A stretch of DNA of 64,000 bases, from contig CAMKLO010000001.1 in NCBI GenBank assembly GCA_946413655.1, positions 62,001 through 126,000 on the forward strand. The letters are read 5' to 3'. Under the pieces are notes generated by a model. The model searched no databases. It had not been told where the DNA came from and was given only the letters and a program-made list of their open reading frames with translations. Source of the stretch: an uncultured Fibrobacter sp. GTDB taxonomy: Bacteria; Fibrobacterota; Fibrobacteria; Fibrobacterales; Fibrobacteraceae. Position numbers and translations under genes: made by a program. Below are positions 50,458-59,068 of this stretch, piece after piece; position 1 is the stretch's first letter; every line of letters begins with the position of its first letter.

Positions 50458-51756
50458 ATGAAAGTCTCGCATTTTGTGAGCTTGTTTTTCGGTTTGGGGC
50501 TTGCCGTTTCTACGATTTCTGCTGCTCCGGATCCTAACTTCCACATTTATCTCGCATTTGGTCAGTCCAATATGGAAGGCCAGGGCGATATCGGGTCGCA
50601 GGATAAGAACGTTGATGCGCGGTTCCAGGTTCTCTGGGCTGCAAATAATGGTTCTTGCTCTGGAAAAACCAAGGGTAAATGGGCTACGGCTGTGCCTCCT
50701 TTGGCTCATTGCCAGGGCGCAAAACTCGGACCTACGGACTACTTTGGCCGCACTATGGTTGAAAAAACGGATCCCCAGATTAAGGTGGGTGTGATTGTAG
50801 TGGCTGTTGCCGGGTGCAGTATCCAGTTGTTCGATAAGAATGGTTACGCGAATTATGCTAGATCGCAGCAAAGCTGGATGACGCAGCGTATCAACGATTA
50901 TGGCGGAAACCCTTACGGACGCTTAATTGAAATGGCTAAAGCAGCGCAAGCAGACGGTGTCATCAAGGGCATTATATTCCACCAAGGTGAAACCGATGCT
51001 GGAGATGGTAACTGGCCAAGCAAGGTGAAAGGTGTTTATGACAACATCATCAAGGATTTGGGCCTTGGAAACGATATCCCGTTCCTTGCGGGCGAAGTGT
51101 TGCGTAGCGGTTCCAGTGCCGGTGCGAACAACAACATCGCGAAACTTCCGCAGCAGTCCAAGAACTTCTATGTAGTTTCTTCTCAGGGCTTTAACCAGGC
51201 TCTTGGCGATGGTCAGAACGTCCACTTCACTTCGCAGGAATACCGCGATTTCGGCAAACGCTATGCCGAAAAGATGATAGAAGTTCTGGGTGACAAAATC
51301 AAGCCGGCGGCGTCTGCAACTGAATCGAGCAGTAGCGTGGCCCCTGCAAGTTCATCTGCTGCGGCGCCGAAGTCGTCTGCAGCAGTTCCTGCATCGTCCG
51401 GGAGCGTGGCCAGCAGTTCGTCACACTCGCACCACAGGAGTAGCAACAGTCATAATCCCGGCAGTTCTGCAACTGAAGGCGTTGTGATTCCGAATGCAAC
51501 GCATGCATTGTCCGTGGGTAAAATTGTATTTGACGGCAATATACTTCAGGTGCCGCTTACGGTTGCCCGCAATGGCTTTGTGAACGTTCGCCTTTATTCC
51601 GTGCTTGGTAACGAAGTCGCGAACATTACGGATGTCGTGAATACGGGCACGAACAGCGTCCAGATTTCTAGGAAGAACATCCCGTCTGGCGTCTATATGA
51701 TGAGCGTCCAGATGGGCTCTTCTCACGTTACGAAACGCATCGATTTGAGCCGCTAG
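50458..51756 (+). CDS. Secreted carbohydrate acetyl esterase, CE6/SASA-like (copy 1)
   Basis: 432 residues; AAGGAGTGTAAAG precedes ATG. Signal peptide to about residue 22 (ISAAPD). SGNH-type esterase domain (about 25-280): YLAFGQSNMEGQG with the catalytic Ser, FHQGETDAG with the oxyanion/His block, and HFTSQEYRDFG with the catalytic His. Ser/Ala-rich linker (285-340) and a C-terminal domain (about 350-432) VGKIVFDGNILQVPL ... GVYMMSVQMG. CE6 enzymes remove acetyl groups from xylan. Paralogue of 52021-53277. Confidence 0.88.
   Translation: MKVSHFVSLFFGLGLAVSTISAAPDPNFHIYLAFGQSNMEGQGDIGSQDKNVDARFQVLWAANNGSCSGKTKGKWATAVPPLAHCQGAKLGPTDYFGRTMVEKTDPQIKVGVIVVAVAGCSIQLFDKNGYANYARSQQSWMTQRINDYGGNPYGRLIEMAKAAQADGVIKGIIFHQGETDAGDGNWPSKVKGVYDNIIKDLGLGNDIPFLAGEVLRSGSSAGANNNIAKLPQQSKNFYVVSSQGFNQALGDGQNVHFTSQEYRDFGKRYAEKMIEVLGDKIKPAASATESSSSVAPASSSAAAPKSSAAVPASSGSVASSSSHSHHRSSNSHNPGSSATEGVVIPNATHALSVGKIVFDGNILQVPLTVARNGFVNVRLYSVLGNEVANITDVVNTGTNSVQISRKNIPSGVYMMSVQMGSSHVTKRIDLSR
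51447..51719 (+). repeat. 273-bp block identical to 52971-53243
   Basis: Exact match starting CAGTCATAATCCCGG and ending GATGGGCTC, in the linker and C-terminal domain of the esterase pair. Flanks diverge at once. Confidence 0.9.
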
Positions 51757-51797
51757 TAAATAGCACGCCGTCACCCCGCACACCGTTGTGGGGTCAC

Positions 51798-51835
51798 GTC
51801 ATCCTGACGCCGAAGGCGGAAGGATCCAATGCGAA
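51798..51835. repeat. GTCATCCTGA..GGAAGGATCC repeat between the two esterases
   Basis: One more copy of the intergenic family, plus GTCACCCCG-type palindromes at 51773 and 51878. Confidence 0.6.
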
Positions 51836-52020
51836 ACTCATCAACGCTGTCATCTCGGTCTTTTTAACTGTCACCCCGTGCTTCGTCACGGGGTCAGTTG
51901 TTTATAATGGTGTTGCTGTAATCTACAACGGGTTTTGCCTTTTTTCGTTTAAAGAGCACGAACGGATAATATATTTATAAGCTGTTGGGAGTTCTTGTCC
52001 CCCCCCCAAGGAGTGTAAAG

Positions 52021-53277
52021 ATGAAAGTCTCGTATTTTGTGAGCTTGTTTTTCGGTTTGGGGCTTGCCGTTTCTTCGATTTTTGCGGCTTCGGATCCCAA
52101 CTTCCACATTTATCTCGCGTTTGGCCAGTCCAACATGGAAGGCCAAGGCACTATCGAAAGTCAGGACAAGACTGTTGATCCCCGTTTCCAGATGCTTTCG
52201 ACAATCGACAATTTTAATGGACGCAAGTTGGGCACGTGGAACGACGCCATTCCGCCTCTGGCTAACAAACATGGCGGTTTAGGTCCTACGGACTATTTTG
52301 GCCGCACGCTAGTCGAAAAACTGGATCCGCAAATTAAGGTCGGTGTCGTGGTCGTGGCTATTGCTGGCTGCAGTATTGTGGCGTTTGATTCACCGCTAGA
52401 CGATGGTTATATGTCTACACAGGCTGGCTGGTTTAAGGATATCGTCAAGGACTATGGCGGCGACCCCTACAAGCGTTTGGTCGAAATGGCCAAGAAGGCG
52501 AAGGAGGACGGCGTCATCAAGGGTATCATCTTCCATCAGGGTGAAACCGATGAGGGCGACAGCGATTGGCCCAACAAGGTCAAGAAAGTCTATGACCGCC
52601 TCGTCAAGGATATCGGGCTTGACGAAAACATTCCGTTCTTTGCGGGCGAAGTTCCGTATAACGGTAGTTCCAAGGGGACGAACAACAACATCAGGCAGCT
52701 CCCGAACAAGTCCAAGAATTTCTATCTCGTATCTGCCGAAGGTCTCAACGATTTGGACATGATGCGTATTCACTTCTCTTCGCAGGGCTACCGCGATTTC
52801 GGTAAGCGCTATGCGGAAAAGGTGATGGAAGTTTTGGGCGATGCTCTCAAGCCGGTAGTGACAATACCATCGAGTAGCAGTGAGGCTCCGGTAAGTTCAT
52901 CCGAGGTTGTGCCCGGTTCGTCCGAGAGTGTTGCGAGCAGTTCGTCACGTTCGCACCACAGAAGTAGCGACAGTCATAATCCCGGCAGTTCTGCAACTGA
53001 AGGCGTTGTGATTCCGAATGCAACGCATGCATTGTCCGTGGGTAAAATTGTATTTGACGGCAATATACTTCAGGTGCCGCTTACGGTTGCCCGCAATGGC
53101 TTTGTGAACGTTCGCCTTTATTCCGTGCTTGGTAACGAAGTCGCGAACATTACGGATGTCGTGAATACGGGCACGAACAGCGTCCAGATTTCTAGGAAGA
53201 ACATCCCGTCTGGCGTCTATATGATGAGCGTCCAGATGGGCTCATCCCACGTTTCGAAGCGCATCGATTTGAAGTAA
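52021..53277 (+). CDS. Secreted carbohydrate acetyl esterase, CE6/SASA-like (copy 2)
   Basis: 418 residues from ATG 52021 with AAGGAGTGTAAAG before it, the same leader as copy 1. Same layout: signal peptide, esterase domain (YLAFGQSNMEGQG, FHQGETDEG, HFSSQGYRDFG), Ser-rich linker and C-terminal domain. The catalytic domains of the two copies differ clearly, but the C-terminal domain is identical at DNA level over 273 bases. Confidence 0.88.
   Translation: MKVSYFVSLFFGLGLAVSSIFAASDPNFHIYLAFGQSNMEGQGTIESQDKTVDPRFQMLSTIDNFNGRKLGTWNDAIPPLANKHGGLGPTDYFGRTLVEKLDPQIKVGVVVVAIAGCSIVAFDSPLDDGYMSTQAGWFKDIVKDYGGDPYKRLVEMAKKAKEDGVIKGIIFHQGETDEGDSDWPNKVKKVYDRLVKDIGLDENIPFFAGEVPYNGSSKGTNNNIRQLPNKSKNFYLVSAEGLNDLDMMRIHFSSQGYRDFGKRYAEKVMEVLGDALKPVVTIPSSSSEAPVSSSEVVPGSSESVASSSSRSHHRSSDSHNPGSSATEGVVIPNATHALSVGKIVFDGNILQVPLTVARNGFVNVRLYSVLGNEVANITDVVNTGTNSVQISRKNIPSGVYMMSVQMGSSHVSKRIDLK
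52971..53243 (+). repeat. 273-bp block identical to 51447-51719
   Basis: Second copy, offset by 1524 bases, same orientation. Confidence 0.9.
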
Positions 53278-53299
53278 CTAAAAACACATCCCCAATGTT

Positions 53300-53328
53300 A
53301 AGGGCTCTGTACTCCTCGCGGAGCCCTT
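53300..53328 (+). terminator. Hairpin between CE6 and trmO
   Basis: AAGGGCTC ... GAGCCCTT with a 13-base loop. T-run is short, so a weak bidirectional terminator. Confidence 0.6.
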
Positions 53329-53334
53329 TCTGTA

Positions 53335-54015
53335 TTATGCGATACTCACGATTTCCAGTTCTTCGTCAACGACTTTAAACTTGACTTCGTATTCAGCGAA
53401 GTTGAATCCGTAAATGCGTTCGGGATTGTTCTGGTAAGCGGGGCGCGGGTCCTGCTCCAATATTTCGATAAGTGCGGCGCGTTTTTCGGGGCTTGATTTG
53501 TCTAGAATGTCGGAATTCTTGACGTGAATCTTGTTGCGGAGAACGGTATCGGCAAAACCGCCAACGGCTTCGGGATGCGCATCGGCGTAGGGAAGGTACG
53601 GCTTGATATCGACAATGGGTGTTCCGTCTAACAAGTCCGCACCGCTGACGATAATTTCGGGCCCTTCCGGCGTGTTGAAATTGATACCTTCAATCTTGAC
53701 GCACGAAAGCGCAATGGGGTTCGGACGAAAACTGGAACGTGTTGCAAAGACGCCTAGTCGTTTGTTGCCGCCGAGTCTTGGTGGACGGACGGTCGGGCTC
53801 CAGGTTTCGCGGATGTTCTCCGAAAAAATCCAAACAATCCACAGGTGACTGAAACCTTCGAGACCACGCAATGCGTCGGCGTTGCGGAACTCCGGCTCGA
53901 AGCGGATGATCGAGCGCATGCTTTGTACGAGCCCGCTTTGCCGCGGAATGCCGAACTTTTCGTGAAAGTCGCTCTTGATTCGTGCAATAATTTTAAACGT
54001 CAGTTCTTGCATCAT
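53335..54015 (-). CDS. trmO: tRNA (N6-threonylcarbamoyladenosine37-N6)-methyltransferase TrmO
   Basis: 226 residues. Methylates t6A37 of tRNA-Thr. Family landmarks: GIPRQSGLV near the N-terminus, LRGLEGFSHLWIVWIF, the loop GVFATRSSFRPNPIALS, and DLLDGTPIVDIKPYLPY. Monocistronic. Confidence 0.93.
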   Translation of the reverse strand: MMQELTFKIIARIKSDFHEKFGIPRQSGLVQSMRSIIRFEPEFRNADALRGLEGFSHLWIVWIFSENIRETWSPTVRPPRLGGNKRLGVFATRSSFRPNPIALSCVKIEGINFNTPEGPEIIVSGADLLDGTPIVDIKPYLPYADAHPEAVGGFADTVLRNKIHVKNSDILDKSSPEKRAALIEILEQDPRPAYQNNPERIYGFNFAEYEVKFKVVDEELEIVSIA

Positions 54016-54034
54016 CTAACAACATAGCAAAAAG

Positions 54035-54077
54035 AAAGGCTAGAGTTCGCAAGCATTCACTCTGCGCCCTAGCCTTT
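54035..54077 (-). terminator. Terminator of GH74 gene
   Basis: AAAGGCTAG / CTAGCCTTT with a 25-base loop, then T-rich on the minus strand. Confidence 0.65.
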
Positions 54078-54113
54078 ATAAGTGTGGGGATTGATATAAT
54101 ATTGAAACTTTTG

Positions 54114-56705
54114 TTACTTAATAGCGATAGCCTTCTTCAAAAACAACTTGCCGTTAGCGCCGACAACCTTTACAATGTATTTGCCGTTTGGAATCTTCTG
54201 GAGGCTTACGCTTCTGTTGCCGTTCATGTCTGCGGTGAGGAACGTCTTGCCGTTTAACGCAATGATTTCGAGTTTACTTTCGCTCGGAACGCTGACTTGG
54301 AGCGTCCTGTTTTGCAACGAAAGTGATACTTTGCTCGAACGCATCGAGTGCGTGCTGATGCCTATCGTCGGGTCTGTCGGGGTGACGATATCGACAAACT
54401 TGGTGCCTTCCGGTGCGCCTACGATAGTGCCGCGGCCCACGGTGCTCATATAAACGACGCCGAAGTTGTTCATGTCGCCTTGCACGAAGTTTCCGTTACC
54501 CGGACCGCCGAACTGGTGCATGTCATCGTTGACGCGTTCAAAAGTCTTGCATTTGTCTGTACTGCGGTAGATGCCAATCGGATCGCTAGACTTTGCGGCA
54601 CCCCAGATGAAAATCGTTTCGTAGTCGCTGCCTTCTTTTGCCTTGCCGATACCCACGGCGATTGCAGTCGAAGCGCCTTCGCAGCGGATCCAGCTTTTGC
54701 CACCGTCTTCTGTGTAAGCAAGGCCGTATTCCGTGAAGCCCTTCGGTTGCCAAACTTGTGACTGGTCCATGGGGACCCACAGATGTCCTTCTCTCTTGGG
54801 AACGGTGCGGATGAGTCCACCGCCGTTGTAGTATTCGCCGGCCTGTTCGTTCTGCAAACGGGCTTCGGCTTCTGCAAAAGTCTTGCCGCCGTCAGTAGAT
54901 CTGTAAAGCGAACCCATGCCGCCCATGACGTAGAACGTTTTCGGATCAACGGGGTCTGCGACAATGCGGGAATAGTTTGTCTGCGTTCCTGTTTCAACGG
55001 CGGTCCAGCTGGCACCATTGTCGTCGGAACGATAGACTGTTGCGCCTTGGTCTGGGCGGTGCAACATCACCTTGCCGTCAGCAGAAAGTACCACCAAGCC
55101 CTTCGGGCCCTTGAGCGTGGTCTTCACGCTGTCCCAGGTCTTGCCCATGTCGTCGCTGCGGTACATCACGTTGAAGTTCTGCGAATCGTACTTGCCGTAA
55201 ACGGTAATCACGCCTGTGCGCACCAAGCTTCCGGTGAGCGGAGCGTAACCCATGCTTTCGGTCGTGCCGATGGTCGGCTTGTGGCGCTGGGCGCTCTGCT
55301 TGATGTCGGTATAGACCGCGCCGTCGTAGTCGCCAATAGCGGTGACTAGCGGGCCTCCCGGAATGCTCACGATGTCGAGCGGCACTGTCTCTTCGATGCC
55401 CTTGGACATGAACTTCCAGAGAGGAACCTTGGCTGAAACGTCTTCGGTCATAAAGATGCCGTTACCGCTTGTGACCCACGCTTCCTTGTTGTTGAACGGG
55501 TTGATTTCTAGGGAACCCGCCCAGTGGATGGCGTTACCCGGAATCCAGTCGGTGCCGTTCGCGTCGATGTTCGGAATGTCGTTGTAGTGCTGGCCGTGAT
55601 TCCAAGTCTTGCCGCCGTCCGTGGTGGCGTAGATGCGGTCGCCGTAGTTTTCTTTTTCGTCCTTGGTCACGTGGCGGCCGGTGTACTTGCCCAGCGTCGA
55701 AATCACGATGTGGTTTTTGTCTAGCGGGTCAATGGCGACGCCGCCGTAAGAACTCTTGTCCTTTTCGTAGCTCTTGGTGGTGCTGCCTTCGTGTTCCACG
55801 GAATCGCTCGGGGTGAGGTCAGTCCACGTGCCGCCGGCAATGTTGTACTTGTAAAATCCACCGCTTGCGATGTTGTACGGGCCGGGGCCGTCGGCAAAAG
55901 TCACGTACATGTCGCCGTCAACAATCTTTGCGCGGTGTGGCATGAGTCCAGTAGGGACGCCCTTGATGGCTTCCCAGGTAGCGCCGCCGTCGTGGCTGAC
56001 TTGCAAATTATCCTTGGTTTCGGAAATGCCGATGTAGATGGTCTTGGTGGAGCCGTCGGCGTTCTTGCCCTGCGTTTCGTCGAACATCACAAAGCTGATG
56101 CCGTTCACGCCGTTCAGGCTGGATTCTGTGGCAGTAGAAAGGGCAACCTTATAGACGCTTGCCCAAGTTTTTCCGTAGTCGGTACTTTTGTAAAGGCCCT
56201 TGGTGCGGCTACCGCAGAAGATGATGTTTGGCTTGTTGGGGTCAACCGCTAGCTTTTCGCCGGTCTGGCGGCCCATGCCGTTGCCGTGGGCGAGCATTTC
56301 CACGTAGCTCGTGTCCCAAGTGGCGCCGAAATCTTCACTGCGGAGCACGGCGGTGCGGCCCTTGCTAAAATAGCCAGTGCCGGCCAGTACGTAAATGCGC
56401 TTGGGGTCCGTGGGGTCGAGCGCGAAAGCTTCGGTGCCGTAAAGTCCCTTGTCGTTTTCCGAGATGAAATCCATCAGCGGAATCCAGGTCTTTTTCTCGA
56501 AATCGAAACGGTAAATACCGCCCACGTCGGTGCGGGCGTACAGCAAGTTCTTGGCCTTTGGGTGGAACATCACGGCAGAGACGAATCCGCCGCCATCAAA
56601 GCGCACGTTTCCCCATTCGTACTTCTCGGCACTTGCGGTCGAGGCGAGTGCAGCCAAGGCGGCGATGCCGATTATGGACGATTTGAACGAAATTTGACCA
56701 AACAT
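54114..56705 (-). CDS. GH74 xyloglucanase
   Basis: 863 residues. Signal peptide ending ASTASA. Two seven-bladed beta-propellers with BNR-type repeats (SxDxGxTW) throughout. Candidate catalytic Asp60 in YARTDVGGIYRF and Asp459 in TAIGDYDGAV, as in GH74 family endo-xyloglucanases. C-terminal sorting-like domain (about 785-863) ends NGKYIVKVVGANGKLFLKKA. Cleaves the glucan backbone of xyloglucan. Confidence 0.93.
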   Translation of the reverse strand: MFGQISFKSSIIGIAALAALASTASAEKYEWGNVRFDGGGFVSAVMFHPKAKNLLYARTDVGGIYRFDFEKKTWIPLMDFISENDKGLYGTEAFALDPTDPKRIYVLAGTGYFSKGRTAVLRSEDFGATWDTSYVEMLAHGNGMGRQTGEKLAVDPNKPNIIFCGSRTKGLYKSTDYGKTWASVYKVALSTATESSLNGVNGISFVMFDETQGKNADGSTKTIYIGISETKDNLQVSHDGGATWEAIKGVPTGLMPHRAKIVDGDMYVTFADGPGPYNIASGGFYKYNIAGGTWTDLTPSDSVEHEGSTTKSYEKDKSSYGGVAIDPLDKNHIVISTLGKYTGRHVTKDEKENYGDRIYATTDGGKTWNHGQHYNDIPNIDANGTDWIPGNAIHWAGSLEINPFNNKEAWVTSGNGIFMTEDVSAKVPLWKFMSKGIEETVPLDIVSIPGGPLVTAIGDYDGAVYTDIKQSAQRHKPTIGTTESMGYAPLTGSLVRTGVITVYGKYDSQNFNVMYRSDDMGKTWDSVKTTLKGPKGLVVLSADGKVMLHRPDQGATVYRSDDNGASWTAVETGTQTNYSRIVADPVDPKTFYVMGGMGSLYRSTDGGKTFAEAEARLQNEQAGEYYNGGGLIRTVPKREGHLWVPMDQSQVWQPKGFTEYGLAYTEDGGKSWIRCEGASTAIAVGIGKAKEGSDYETIFIWGAAKSSDPIGIYRSTDKCKTFERVNDDMHQFGGPGNGNFVQGDMNNFGVVYMSTVGRGTIVGAPEGTKFVDIVTPTDPTIGISTHSMRSSKVSLSLQNRTLQVSVPSESKLEIIALNGKTFLTADMNGNRSVSLQKIPNGKYIVKVVGANGKLFLKKAIAIK

Positions 56706-56852
56706 GCTGTCTCCGTCTATATTTTGAGAACAATTAAACCCTTACATCTATTTGTAATATACATAAAAATTGATAAAACGTTTCTTATATAATCCTTAAA
56801 ATTAGAAAATTTTTGAGAACATTTTAAAGACGCTTTTTTTGAAAAAAACAAA

Positions 56853-56872
56853 CCCTGGCATAGCTGCCAGGG
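56853..56872 (-). terminator. Hairpin downstream of the histidine phosphatase gene
   Basis: CCCTGGC-atagct-GCCAGGG, with T-rich DNA on the minus strand. It lies between the phosphatase and GH74 genes. Confidence 0.65.
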
Positions 56873-56889
56873 AAACATCATTTTTTTAA

Positions 56890-57055
56890 AGAGTTATGAG
56901 TTCTGAGTTACTAGGGCGACTTCGTCGCAGTTCTAAGTTTGAAGTTACTAGTTACTAGAGATGTTCTTGTTGCATCCACTAGTAACTATTAACTAGTAAC
57001 TAGTAACTATTAACTAAATTCCACTAACTAGTAACTGCGCCGTAGGCACTTAATT
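56890..57055. repeat. Long AGTAACTAGTAACTATTAA-type low-complexity tract
   Basis: About 165 bases of stuttering TAACTAGT/TATTAACT units, the longest example of the AT-rich spacer repeat in the window. Confidence 0.75.
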
Positions 57056-58103
57056 ACTCCGCTCCGATGCCAAGTCCTCTAAACGGCACGTACCTGATTT
57101 GGTTCTTGTTGTCGATGATGACGGCGACACCGGTCAAGAAGTACGGCCAATGTCTCGATGCCGGATCGTGGAATCTGTAATTTACAGTGCCGTTCGAGGC
57201 GAAAACGGAGAGCGGCAGGATGAAGTCGTCGTGGGAGCAGATGACGCGGAACTTGTTCATGGAGGCGTAATCCGGTGCAATGTGCGTTTTGACGATTTCT
57301 TCGGTTTTTGTCTTCAGGTCGTCGAGAGCATCGGAGTACATGTTGTCGTAAGCCCAGCCGGCAATGACGAGACGGACGTTCGTCGTGGAATCTTCGTAGA
57401 ATTTATAGCGGTCCTTGTCCTTCTTGTACCAGCTGATGGAATAAATATCAGAGGAGTCATGCGGGAATGTCGCCTGGCCACGACCTTGGTTGATGTAGAA
57501 GCAAGTTTGTTCGGTACGGAGGTATTTGGTATGCGTGTATGTGAATTCATCGGCGCTTGCGAGCTTTTTGCCGACAGCGATAGCTTGGCGTACGCCGTCC
57601 GAAGGTTGCCCCTTGATGGAATCAGGTTCGGTTTCCCAATAGGTGAGAGGCGTTTCCTTGCCTGTTTGGGCATCGTCGCGTTCTCCGTGGCGAATGACGA
57701 AGACCGCTTTTTCGTTGCAGCGGACGCTCTTGAAAACATCGGCGATATCGGCAAGCCCGATGGAGTCGAGGGGGATTGTTGCGACCGGAGTCTCGACGCA
57801 GTTCGGGTCAGCAGGAGTCGTTGCCGCACTTGATTCGGGAGCGGTTGCAGAAGAGCTGGATTCGACACCCGGCACGGTTGCGGAACTGGAAATTCCCGGC
57901 TGCGTTTGCGTGGCGGAGGAGGCTGGTTCCGTGACGCTAGAAAGCGGGTCGGGCGGCAGCGTCTGTGCATTGGAAGAGGCGGGAACCACATTACCTTGAT
58001 TAGGGAAGGCGCTGGTCGAACTGTCGTCACCGCAGGCGGTTAAGAGAGACGCCGCCAAAAGTGCACCTTTAAAAGCCAATGAAATACGTGTTTTTTTATG
58101 CAT
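57054..58103 (-). CDS. Histidine-phosphatase-superfamily lipoprotein
   Basis: 349 residues. Lipobox LTAC (Cys24) and a Ser/Pro/Thr linker (about 35-95). Phosphatase domain begins with VFVIRHGERDD, the catalytic RHG motif, and has a second His in VICSHDDFILPL. Secreted or outer-surface phosphatase, perhaps acting on a sugar or inositol phosphate; substrate unknown. Confidence 0.8.
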   Translation of the reverse strand: MHKKTRISLAFKGALLAASLLTACGDDSSTSAFPNQGNVVPASSNAQTLPPDPLSSVTEPASSATQTQPGISSSATVPGVESSSSATAPESSAATTPADPNCVETPVATIPLDSIGLADIADVFKSVRCNEKAVFVIRHGERDDAQTGKETPLTYWETEPDSIKGQPSDGVRQAIAVGKKLASADEFTYTHTKYLRTEQTCFYINQGRGQATFPHDSSDIYSISWYKKDKDRYKFYEDSTTNVRLVIAGWAYDNMYSDALDDLKTKTEEIVKTHIAPDYASMNKFRVICSHDDFILPLSVFASNGTVNYRFHDPASRHWPYFLTGVAVIIDNKNQIRYVPFRGLGIGAE

Positions 58104-58203
58104 TGCGTAAAAATCCTTGTTTTATCCCTTTAAATTTATTTTTGTTGGGGTATTTCATCAAGTAAAATTTTTTGAAATAGCCTCTAAAGTAGCTCGCCAG
58201 TCA

Positions 58204-58968
58204 TTAATTATTGTAATTAATCTCGTTCCGGCGCTTGAGTTCTTTGTTCAGCGGCCAGTAAATGAATGCAAAAACGATGTACCCGATGAGGAGCACAATC
58301 CAGTGGTTGAGTCCAAGTCCGATTTCCACGTAGCGCATGGTGATGAACATGAACGGCCCAGCGATGAGGAACAGCGGAAGTTGCCTGCACTGGTCGCCGA
58401 GCGAATAGCGGCTTTCGTAGCTTACAATGGAGTTCATCATTGGAAAACTGGTGCAAAAACCGCCCATCAGGCGCTTGATGAGCATGAGTCCGGAAACCAC
58501 GCCTGCGATGGCGGGTGCTTTTATATATACAGGAAGCGGAGTCTTGTAACGCACGCCGGACTTGTATTTTTGCTTCTGGAAAAAGACGATGCCGATGATA
58601 AGGTCGAAAAGGCAGGCCCCGAGAAAGTACGCTTCGCCTTCGGGGATGCGCGAGTGCAGAAAGGTGCCGAGACAGACGAAAAAGGCGAGCCCCGCGATGA
58701 TGGAAAGCACGATAGGGACTTTTGCTTTATAGTGGAGCAGACGCACGATATGCACGTACAGCATGCACATGAACCCGGAAACGGCGTTTTCGGTGCCCAT
58801 CGGGAGTCCGACGGCGATATAGGCGAAACCGCAGGGGATAGGGATGGTCGCCGTGACGGCTTTGAGCTGCGGATCTTTCAGGTAGGCGCTCAGAGTTCCG
58901 AGGGCGGTCACCATAAAGACGAGTAGCCAGTCGTAAATCCCGAAATGAAAGTTCAAATCTTCCAACAT
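58204..58968 (-). CDS. Polytopic membrane protein of unknown function
   Basis: 254 residues with seven predicted helices. Polar segments FAYIAVGLPMGTENAV and FPMMNSIVSYESRYS are conserved-looking but no family is recognised. Divergent from the pyrophosphatase, about 100 bases apart. Confidence 0.6.
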   Translation of the reverse strand: MLEDLNFHFGIYDWLLVFMVTALGTLSAYLKDPQLKAVTATIPIPCGFAYIAVGLPMGTENAVSGFMCMLYVHIVRLLHYKAKVPIVLSIIAGLAFFVCLGTFLHSRIPEGEAYFLGACLFDLIIGIVFFQKQKYKSGVRYKTPLPVYIKAPAIAGVVSGLMLIKRLMGGFCTSFPMMNSIVSYESRYSLGDQCRQLPLFLIAGPFMFITMRYVEIGLGLNHWIVLLIGYIVFAFIYWPLNKELKRRNEINYNN

Positions 58969-59068
58969 TGAGTAAAAAAATAGAAAAGTCCGTACCTTTT
59001 TCGACTTTGCATTATAAATTTATCTTGGGTATTTTTTTGGGTGATATAGCCCAATAAGCGAGGTGTTC

